Shown piece after piece: positions 54,975 through 64,000 of a stretch of DNA of 64,000 bases. The stretch's first letter is position 1. The number at the start of each line of letters is the position of its first letter. The stretch is from Linanthus parryae (Eukaryota; Streptophyta; Magnoliopsida; Ericales; Polemoniaceae). The position numbers were made by a program, and so were the translations under genes. The stretch lies in contig JALGPY010000007.1 of assembly GCA_023055425.1 (NCBI GenBank), positions 14,518,001-14,582,000 of the forward strand, in the 5' to 3' direction. The notes below the pieces were generated by a model. That model worked only from the letters and a program-made list of their open reading frames with translations, was not told where the DNA came from and did not search any database.

Positions 54975-57397
54975 ATGCCCAGGATCCCTAGAGAACTTGT
55001 GCCCCCACTTGAAGACCCAGAGCAGTTATTCAGAGATCAGAGGAGAAGACAGAAACAGAGCACTATGGGTGATCAATTGACCAACGCGCAGCTCAATGAG
55101 AAAATGGAAGAGTTGGCGAAACTGTTGAATGATCGCAACGCCCAGACACCGTACAACAAGTCTGGGCAGGCTATTGTGAAGAAATTCCAAACGTCCACGT
55201 ATGGACACAATCCGGCAATTGTAGTGCCAGACATACAGGCTGAGCATTTGATCTCAAGCCAGCTACGATCCAGACAGTCACCAATCAGTTCCAGTTTTAT
55301 GGGAACAAGGATGAGGATCCCAACGATTTCATTGGGAAGTTCAATGCTTATATCAAGACTGTGAAGTATAAGAACGTGACTCCAGAGGCATTGAAACTTA
55401 TTCTATTTCCCTATTGTTTGAAAGGTGCAGCTGAGAAGTGGCTTGAGTCGAGAGCTCCGGATTCAATCACTACATGGGCTCAATGTGTGGATGAATTCAT
55501 GGCAAAGTTTTACCCAGTTCAGCGGGTGATTCAGTTACAAGGTGATATCCTTGGCTTTCAGCAGCAGGCCCATGAGACCGTGGTAGAGGCGTGGGATAGA
55601 TTTATGCATTTGATCAGGAAGTGCCCAAATCACGATTTTGGGGACTACAAAATTTTGCAGGTCTTCTACCATGGCTTAGAACGCCATAACCAGGAGCTGG
55701 TTAACAGAGAAGCTGGAGGTAATTTTCTGTACTCTGTTGACAAGGAAGGAGCATATGCACTTATGAAACAGCTAGCCAAGCAGGATACGCAGTTTTATGA
55801 TTCTAGAAGACTTTCGGCATTGCCTGAAGCGAAAGATGATGAATGGAAGACTGGGATCAGCAAGATTGTGTCAGATTTAGCCAAGCATGTGTATCGGGAT
55901 CATAAGCCAGTTGCAAGAGTAGAGGAGCAGGAATTTGATTCAGCCTTGGCCCAGATTGCAAGTGAAGATGTGAACTTTGTGGGGGCACAAGGACAGCGGC
56001 AGAATTGGAACCAAGGGAACTACAGACCAGGCACAAGAGATCATCCGGGTTTCAGGTATGGGGATCAGTCTGGAGCTATATACGCACCTGGGTTTCAGCA
56101 CATGCCACAAGCACCAGTGTCGCAGGCTCCACCACCGGCTGTTGTAGCGCCAAACCCAGAGATTTCTGTACTCACTAAGGCGTTGACACAGCTGAGTAAC
56201 AACATGAACGATATGACCACGACGGTCAATGCTATGTCTTCTGATTTGCAGGCTACGAAGACTTCTCTTCGTGCACTAGAGGTTCAAGTTGGGCAAATTG
56301 CAACCCAATTATCTGCTAGAGCACCTGGTTCTCTACCGTCTGACACAGAGAATGTGCGCCAGGTAAATTCCATTACCACTCGCAGCGGGGTTTCGTTGAC
56401 TGATCCACCATACCCGAGCCATGCCAGAGCAGAAACATCAAAGGCTAAGGAGCATGAGGTCTTCGATTCTGAGAAGACACCTGTCATGGTCCCCCAATCA
56501 AAGGGCATGACTCCACATGATGAGGAAAATTCCAATGAGGTATTACCACCACCCTCTTCTTCTAAAGATGTACCTTTTCCATTGAAAACTAGAAAGAAGA
56601 AGGATGACTCCGAGGAGTACAGGAGATTTCTCAATATTTTCTCCAAACTGCACATAAACATTCCGTTGATTGAGGCGCTGCAGAAAATGCCTAAGTATGC
56701 GCGGTTTATCAAGGATGCAATCTATGGGAGAAAAGCTATGGATAACTTTCAGACAGTGAAACTGAATGAGCAGGTGAGTTCATGTGTCTTGCATGGGCTA
56801 CCCAAGAAGAAGAAAGATCCAGGTAGTTTTGTGATTGAGGCTACACTTGGTGGGGCATATACAGGCAGGGCTCTATGTGATTTGGGGGCGAGTGTCAACC
56901 TGATGCCGCTTTCAGTATTTAAAAAGCTAGGTGTGGGGGAGCCTAGTAAAACCTGGATCAATCTGCAGTTCGCAGATAAGTCGTCCAAGAAGGCCATTGG
57001 GGTGGTAGAAGACTTACTTGTGAGGGTTGGTAGTTTGATCATGCCAGCTGATTTTGTGATCCTTGACATGCCAGTCGGTGACGTTCCGATCATTCTTGGT
57101 AGGCCCTTTCTGGCTACTGGTCGGACTTTAATTGATGTGGAGAATGGAGAGTTGATCATGAGGGTCAACGATACTGTTGAGACCTTTCAGGTTTTCAAAC
57201 CGACTCCTCAGTACACTTATGAGGTGAAGCCAGACTTGCCATTTCCTGTGAAAGTTGTGCGCGGAATTTCAGAGCTGACACAAGGAGATCCGCCAGATCC
57301 TAAGGGTAAAGAATCGAGTGTGCAGGCGCACGAGGTAGTCATGAGTATCCAGCGCCAGAAGTTGGATGCGACACAACCAGCCAAACCACCTTTCTGA
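54975..57397 (+). pseudogene. Gypsy gag-protease with a single frameshift
   Basis: Starts MPRIPRELVPPLEDPEQLF at 54975. Near 55236-55240 one T appears to be missing: the reading continues sensibly only in another frame (FDLKPATIQTV...FQFYGNKDEDPNDF), which then stays open to 57397. The retrotransposon gag domain follows (FPYCLKGAAEKWLESRA, MAKFYPVQRV, YHGLERHNQELV; about 55400-55730), a Gln/Pro-rich linker, a region with short coiled-coil tendency (56190-56300), and a retropepsin-like domain (LCDLGASVNLMPLSVF at about 56872-56920, then ILGRPFLATG). The active-site aspartate is present as DLGA. There is no zinc knuckle. Apart from the frameshift the frame is intact, fitting its youth. Confidence 0.88.
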
Positions 57398-60300
57398 GCT
57401 TCGTGAGGTAACTGGGTCGGGCCGTCGACCGTAAATTACAAGCGCTTGTTGGGAGGCAACCCAACGTATTTTCATGCTTTAGTGTAGAGAGTGTGTTTTT
57501 AAATACTGTCGTGTGCGTTTTTAATACTGTTTTGTTATCTGAGGGGTGAGAGAGTGAGAATCTTATATTTGAATTGAGTCGTGCAGGCACACAGGTTGGA
57601 GACGCGGTCCGGACTCCCCTTCTTGATGCGTGAAAAGAGAAAACGCAGAAAAACCGAGAAAGCGACATAATGATCACGAAATTTGAGGTCAGGAATTCTA
57701 AAGTTTACTCCGGAAAATTTGAAGTCACTATTGCAAAATCAGAATGTGCGCGAAACGAGCTTTCCGACGGTATGTATTATGCGTGCATCGGAGTCCGGAG
57801 ACGTAATCTAGAAGACAAACGAATTGAAAAAAAAAAAAAAAAAAAAAAAAAAAACTGAAGTCAGGGGTGTTCGCAGGAACACCCCCTGTGTTCGCACGAA
57901 CAAGAGGAAGGCAAAATGTTTCTGCCGGATAATAAGAACAAAAACTTGTGCTCGCACGAACAGGGTTAAAATCGCGGGCATCAGTCTTCATCTTCCCTCA
58001 AATGACCCACAAACACAGCCCCCACTACCCTATCTCCTTCCCCATCGTCTTCTCCTTTCTTCTCTGTTTAAGCCGCCTCCACCATAACCAGCCACCAGTG
58101 GGCTCTGACCCAGCCGCCGGCAGCTTGCTGCGTCTAAATCCTAGAAAACTTCCCGATTTCTAACCCCTCAATCCACCAGCGGACCCCTCAATCCTAATCC
58201 GCAGCCCAACCACCGAGAACCGCCATGGATCGCCGACCTTCTCTGTAACCCACCTCCAACCCGCCACGGAAACCGCCAGCTCCACCTCCGTTCACCATCA
58301 CAATAACCCAGAATTCTGATCCAATTGGCTGCGACCCAACTCAACCCCATTCACCGCCTGAAACTCGAACAATTCACAGACCCAATTCGACCCTCCATTG
58401 ATTCCGACCACCGAACCCCTCTCCACTATCTCCTCTCCAATACAACCACCACACCAATTAGCGCCGTCACCACCCTCTGCAACCAGCGTCGCCCAAATCG
58501 ACCCAACCATCGGCGCTGTTTTGTTCTGGCCGAACCAGTCACCATCAGCACTTGATTACAGGAATTCGAAGCTAGCTTTCAACGTCAGGTTTCCTCTTCT
58601 TAGGTTTGCCATCAATTTGGGAATCGAATCTCAGTCCTCTCTCTCTCTGCTTCGAATTGAAAACCCAGCAAGGTGATGGCAGGGGCTTGTTGTGGTGTCG
58701 GAGATTTGTTCGCTGGTTGGCAGCGGCTGCTGCTGGTTGGGCTTCGGTAGTTGCAGAGATTGTAGTCCCTGGAAGTGGGTGTTGGTGTAGGCAGTGGTGG
58801 TAATGGTGTTGTGGGTTGAATTGTTATGTATGCAGTGGTGTAATTTCAGGTGGGTGGTCGCAATTTGGTGTACTGTGAAGGTGTTAGGCTGGTATTGGTT
58901 TAGGTGTTTAGGAACAGGTTGCAATGGCTGAGGTGGATGTAATAGTGTAATTGTGTTTGTTTGCAGGGTGTTCATGATGAAGAATTTGGATATCTGCAAG
59001 TTCTAAGTTTATCAAATTGGCTAGGTATTATGGGATGACACTGGTATGCCTTTTTCAATTTGGGTTGCTTACTGTGTACCTGGATGTTTGCGGGTTTGAG
59101 CACGAGGATGCCTTGGTGTGATTTCGAGTATAACTGGTTGTGTTAACTGTAAAGTCTATGTGGTGCTACTGACAGAAAAACATGATTCATCCTAAGCTCT
59201 AAGTTCAACCATATGATTAAACAATGAAAACTTTAGAAGCGGCATGATGGATTAAAGATTGGAGGAATTTGACGAAGCAATCGACCCCGGTGTGCTACTT
59301 GCGCACTCGACCGCAAGGGAACTCACGTAACGAGTTCGGGGATTCTTCGTTCTCTATTCGTCAGCAGCAACAGATCAATCGACCCCGGTGTGTTTTGCAC
59401 ACTCGACCGCAAGGGAGTTAGCACATCAATGCTTGCTTGGGGATTGTTCTAGCTATCTCAGTCAGCACTTATCGGATTTCGTCCCCGACTTTGTGTCGGT
59501 TGTGAGTTTCTTTTCTCTCTCTTTACTTACCGTTTAGGCACATCGTACTTGCTCTAGGATTTTATTTTTAGAATTCTAGGGAATTACTTGAGTACTTGCT
59601 TAATTTCGGTACACACAACTTGTCACGTGCACGTAGTTCGTTTTAGCTCTAAATTTGTTGAACTACCTTCTTGTGCCGTGACTTTGACTCCGAGTAGAAC
59701 CACCGCCCCTCGCATTTGAATGCTGAGTCTTCTTGGTTGATCTCTAAATTCGTTGAGGACAACGAAGCAGTCTAGTGTGGGGGGAGTTTTAGTCTTGACT
59801 AGCCAGTCAGTGTTTGCATCGCCATGTCTGCATATAGTTGTTCGTGTCGTATTGTGTCTATTTATGTGGTCCGTGTCGTGATATTGTGATAGTATGTCAT
59901 ATTGTGTTGTGTTAGTCGTGTATATACTTGTTTGTGTTTGTGTTTAATATTGCACGTTTTCTTATTTGAGTCTACCTACCCTGTCGAATGTCTTGTGTAG
60001 TTTCGTTCGTGTCGGCTTGCATGTAGTGTAGGAACTTTATGGGGAAAAAAAATATAGAAAAATATCAAAAAAATAAAAAAAATTGAAAAATCCAAAAAAA
60101 ATTAAAAAGAGAAAATTTTTGGGAAAAGGGCATTCGAAAGAGGCTAAAATTTGATAAATCACGAAGTGGGAGGATTTTAGGTGTAGAGCATGATTTGCGA
60201 CCGAGAGTGACAACGTGAGTTCCCCCTAGTAGGTATAGAGAGACTTTCTTTACGGGATTGCCTACCTATTTTTAACACTTACGTGATTTTCAAACTCAAA

Positions 60301-61937
60301 GTGTGTGCCTATTTTCTTACAAGAGCTGAGCTAGGTGTGAGCTAAACAAGCCGAACATCCATGTGTACGTCTTAGGTAGTCGCCAACCCGCCTCGTAGTG
60401 GCACACGAAACAGCTGTGCGAGGACGTGTATTAGAGCACTCACTGCTTTTAGAACTCACCTTGTAGGACCATTAGACGCCCTAATTTGAACCTTGGATTC
60501 TTTGCTAGCCTTCGGACCTAGGGTGACGATTCTTGGCCTTCATCAAAAATTGATTAGAATCACCACTTTAGTGCGTCACGAGGGGGTTGTGTAGTTGAGG
60601 GGGTTCGATGAGGGAGTGATTATTCAATTCTTTGAGTTCTACATCTCGCTTGCACTTCATTGATTATCTACGAGGGGATGCGAGGGTGAGTGAGTAGGCT
60701 TGCGCACTTCGGTGTGGCGGTGCTCCATGCCATTACTTCATGGAAACAGTTGTGGAGAGCCGTGAGTGCGTGAATCTAATACGCACGGAATTGGGTTGGG
60801 TGAACTTAAATTGGTGGATCGTGCTAGGTACCGGTTTTGATTACTTTGGTGTAGGAGGATCGGTTGGATTAGGCACGAGATACATTCATCTTCGGGACTA
60901 CTTGAGAGGGGATATGGTTACATTAGAGTGTGGGGGTGTCGACTTTTGACTCCGGACATTGAGAGTGAGCTTGCGACGACTCCACTCCCACACATGTACT
61001 TCATTGATTTTGCGGCTTGGACTTGACATGGACTTTGATTGAGTTAGGAGAAGATGATATTTTTATGTGATATTCATTCATCGATTTACGTGTTTCCTTC
61101 TTCTAGCATATTTGATTGTTATTTGAAGACCACTCGGATATTATTGTTGGATTTTGATGGTATTTTGAGAGAATTGTGAAAATGAAAAAAAAAAAGAAAA
61201 AAAAAAAGAACAAAAAATAAATGAAAAAAAAGAGAGAAAAAGAAAAAGGAGAGATGAAATAAAGTTTGAGTTGGAATTGAATTGAAACGAGTGGTGGAGC
61301 TACTTTGACGACGACGGTTCACGTTTCATGCACGACGAACGACGATGGCCACGGAGATCACTAGTGTACCGGGGTTTGAGGGAATTGAGGGCCGGAGGTG
61401 GTGAGCTTTGGGTTTCGGTTTCTATCATCGTTGTGAGGGTCTGTGAGATGTGGGATTTGATGTGAGAATGTGACGCTTAGGACTTGATTTCGACGAGATT
61501 ATCTTTATGTCCCTAAGCCTCATCATGTGAAAACCGTTAGCGGATTAGGAGCTCGGACCTTGGATGTGGCTTTGCCTAGCGTAGTCTCTTATTTCGTGGC
61601 ACACGCGAAGAGGTAGCGTACTCTTGTACTTAGTAAAGTTAGGCTTTCTATACTAACTAGGGGAGAGTCTCGTTGTCGAGTTTAGTTTCAACTCATGCTT
61701 TGTTCCTAGGATTCTCATCACTCCATGTTAATCGATTTAAGCCAATGGAGATTGCCCGATCTCAACCAAAAAGATAAAAAGTGTGTTTTGTGTATATATG
61801 TGTTTGTGTAGGATCGAGTCGTAGTTTGCATTTGCATCATATTGTTGCATTGTCGAGTCTTGTGTCGTTTGCGTCTTGAGTCGGCTAGTAAATAGTGGTT
61901 TTACTCGGGACGAGCAAAAGGTAAGTGTGGGGGTATT
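57398..61937 (+). other. Long non-coding interior of the Athila/Tat-like element
   Basis: No pol and no convincing ORF. Landmarks: a small fold-back ttgggaggcaacccaa at about 57448-57465, common after gag-pol in this lineage; a 28-A run (57827-57854); a short inverted repeat ggtgttcgcaggaacacc (about 57868); a pyrimidine-rich, GC-rich gene-leader-like block (57970-58680); a duplicated module ending actcgaccgcaaggga (about 59279-59321 and 59377-59417); a purine tract tgtggggggag (about 59778-59790); A-rich low-complexity blocks (60045-60120, 61180-61260); and the terminal polypurine tract gtgtgggggtattt before 61938. Confidence 0.75.
57827..57854. repeat. 28-base poly(A) tract inside the Athila/Tat-like element
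   Basis: A pure A run between lineage-typical sequence and the leader-like block that follows. It may mark the join of an acquired segment, but could be simple slippage. Confidence 0.9.
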
Positions 61938-63515
61938 TGATAACTCTCTTTTAGGAGTTATATTTATACTTCCATATTACTTGTAATAGGCTTATTTCAC
62001 ATGATTTATATGCTATATTTGCACAAATATGTGAATTTGACTATTTCTAAGCCTAAGAGTGAAAAGTTGTGTTTCTAGCTTATTTGTGCATGTTTTCTCT
62101 CATATTTGCTATGATAATTGCACGGGTTGTTTAGTGTTGTGTATATCAGGTAAAAGAGGTGCAATGGAGCTTATGAGATGCTTGGATATGCTTGGAATGG
62201 AGCTAGATGAAGAGGAGAAAAGAAAACGCAAAGACGAAGCGAAGTTGGAAAAGTCACACAGGACCAGCCTGCACTCTTTTCGATTCCCAGGAAAATCTAC
62301 AAATAATTTTGAAGCAAGGCTTGCGGCATTGGAAAGTAGACATCCGTAGCTTTCCAACGATATATGGTAGGACCAAAGACGAGTCCGTATGAGGGAGATA
62401 CAGCCCGCGCAAAATCAGCAAAGAATTCTGTCCGGGAATTACAAAGTAGAGGGGCTGAAGTGCAATTTCGGCTTGTTTTCATTAAAAAGCGTGCCCAGCT
62501 GGTAAAAAACGGGGAGAACAACCTAAGAACAGGAGATTGACGCATCTTTGAAGCCTTGGGAGCTAGGGAAGAAGGGAGACAAAGCTTGGAGCTTGGAAGA
62601 TCATCAACATTGAAGATTCAAGCGTTTGATCATCTTTTCTTCTTCTATTCTTCATGAACTTCATTATTTTGATCATGTTGAACAATATTATGTCTAGCTA
62701 AACTTCTTAAAGCTAGGTGATTGATGAGAAACTAGGGTTTGTTGGATGATTTTCCGGATTTTGGACTTGAAGCATGCTTTTGCTTAAATTCTATGAACGT
62801 TCTTGTTAGCTTATCTATTCTTGTACTCAATTCTTAATGTTCTTGGCTTGATCACCCGTAGAATGTTACTTGTTGATAGGGTTGCACGAAAGTGAACTCG
62901 TTGAGACGTGTTAAAGAATAGTTAGGTGATCTTGTAGTTTCTTGAGACTGAGAGGAGATAGGAATTTGATCAATCTTGTGAGGGTAGTTTCGATTGATTG
63001 TGTTAGAACTTAGTGAATTCGGTGGACCGATAGGACCCGGTGAACGAGCCTAACAAATCAATTAGATTGTAGTAATAGACGGAGGTGGACCGAGAGGACC
63101 CGAAATCTATTGTTTACACAAATTCACGTGAGATCGAGAGAAGATCGTGATGAGCATTACCTTATATAACTAGAACGTGAGTAGAGTGTTTCATGCATAA
63201 CCCGGAAATCGTTAACAACCCTAGGGACCATCAATTTCCTAGTTCTTTCTCATTAATCGTAATCAAATCATAGTTTATCGTTGTTTAAATTGAAAACTTA
63301 CAAAAATATCTTGTCATTTAATTTACGTCGCTTGTTTGTGGGCGACAACGTTCCAACTTAAAACAACTTTTTACCGGCTACTTAGATATCGTAAAGTTAA
63401 TTTCTAGTTAGCTAGTAATCGTAAATTCCCTTGGGTTCGATATTCGGAGTCGTAAAATACTTCACTTACTACTTGACCGTATACTTGCGTTTAAGCGCGT
63501 AAAGAATTCGCGTCA
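61938..63515 (+). repeat. 3' LTR of the Athila/Tat-like element
   Basis: 1578 bp, same length as the 5' LTR and nearly identical. Differences I noted include positions equivalent to 53281, 53624, 53671, 53693, 54017, 54381, 54481-54482, 54746 and 54780. It is preceded by the polypurine tract and followed by atcct. Confidence 0.95.
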
Positions 63516-63520
63516 ATCCT

Positions 63521-63964
63521 ACACTTCAAGTGAGTTGCTCTCACGTATTGCCACCAAATTTTCACTAAGTGTTTGACCATTTTTCATCTAGGGGGTTAAA
63601 GTGCCATTACAAAAACTTCATTAAATTGCATTTGCCTCCCCTCTTCATGTATTTTCAATGTTTCTTCACGATTTCTTCTTCTTCGTTTAAGCTCCCGAAA
63701 AATTTCCAAAGCTTGTTTTCCCTCTCCGCTTCATCTCCGCAAGCTCCGTTCTTGCCAAAACAACACGAAACACAACCCGTGCGATCAAACGTGACAAAAA
63801 ATACATAAAATATTGCGAGAAACGCCTGGATTAACAATATAATGTCTAGAGCTAAGATTCTACGTTTTCTCTCTAATAATAGTGTAAAACTAAGATTATC
63901 AACCCGGAAAGTACGCAAAACTATATAAAACGTGCAAGAAATATAACTCTAATAAGAGTTATCA
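63521..63964 (-). repeat. Right part of the split gypsy LTR (minus-strand relative)
   Basis: On the minus strand an LTR begins TGATAACTCTTATTAG at 63964, after a polypurine tract gtgtgggggattt (63980-63965 region). Its first bases match the start of the younger element's LTR. It joins 53256-52058 across the insertion to give an LTR of about 1.64 kb. The rest of this minus-strand element lies beyond the window. Confidence 0.82.
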
Positions 63965-64000
63965 AATCCCCCACACTACCTTTTTGCGCGTCCCGAGCAA
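63965..64000 (-). mobile_element. Interior edge of the minus-strand gypsy relative
   Basis: The last bases read, on the minus strand, ttgctcgggacgcgcaaaaa then the polypurine tract, closely like 61905-61937 just before the 3' LTR of the + strand element (gggacgagcaaaaggtaag). Confidence 0.75.

Larger units (their letters stand above)
53257..63515 (+). mobile_element. Young non-autonomous Athila/Tat-like gypsy element: gag-protease but no pol
   Basis: Two LTRs of 1578 bp each (53257-54834, 61938-63515), TGATAAC...CGCGTCA, flanked by an exact duplication atcct (53252-53256, 63516-63520). The primer-binding site TGGCGCCGTTGCCGGGGA (54841-54858) is the Asp-tRNA type typical of Athila/Tat. Gag and a retropepsin-like domain lie at 54975-57397. 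From there to the 3' LTR, about 4.5 kb, there is no integrase, reverse transcriptase or RNase H on either strand. By eye the LTRs differ at about 10 positions, so the insertion is recent. It must have been mobilised by a related complete element. Confidence 0.93.

Overview
This window is nuclear DNA from a flowering plant, probably a eudicot; I cannot place it more precisely. The grounds are intronless plant-type matrix metalloproteinase (MMP) genes, plant lineages of Ty1/copia and Ty3/gypsy LTR retrotransposons, Mutator-like elements with 9-bp target duplications, and Stowaway-like MITEs. There are no bacterial features, CRISPR arrays or convincing RNA genes.

The host content is a tandem cluster of five MMP genes, all on the + strand: one broken copy (5277-5892) and four intact single-exon genes (12252-13172, 19124-20026, 44029-44961, 50471-51388). 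Each intact gene encodes a secreted 300-310 residue proenzyme with a signal peptide, a propeptide ending in the cysteine switch PRCGVPD, and a catalytic domain with HExxHxxGxxH and a Met-turn. They have no hemopexin domain and no C-terminal GPI or membrane tail. Promoter and protein similarity split them into two subgroups: the first three (broken copy, 12252, 19124) and the last two (44029, 50471).

Almost everything else is transposable elements. In order: a gag-only copia-type remnant (1-690); two nested Mutator-like elements plus a Stowaway-like MITE (1093-3763); AT-rich DNA with tandem repeats; a decayed copia on the minus strand (5893-10733); a second gag-only remnant (10733-11730); a full-length minus-strand copia with unusual LTR ends (13463-18674); a plus-strand copia (20203-26206) carrying a 1.4-kb solo LTR; a large minus-strand SIRE-like copia (27887-37785); a minus-strand gag-only element (38146-40039); a third Mutator-like element (41675-42881); a gypsy fragment split by a small LTR element (45166-49201); a second Stowaway-like MITE (49861-50121); and a very young 10.3-kb Athila/Tat-like gypsy element that has gag-protease but no pol (53257-63515), inserted in the LTR of an opposite-strand relative. 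Target-site duplications were read directly for most of these, so their boundaries and nesting order are well supported.

The MMP genes appear to have multiplied by local duplication. Two copies share not only promoter sequence but also the same upstream retroelement remnant with the same nonsense codon. Later insertions pushed the genes apart and truncated one of them. No multi-gene pathway is visible; the interest lies in the MMP cluster's divergence and in several unusual, partly non-autonomous retroelements.
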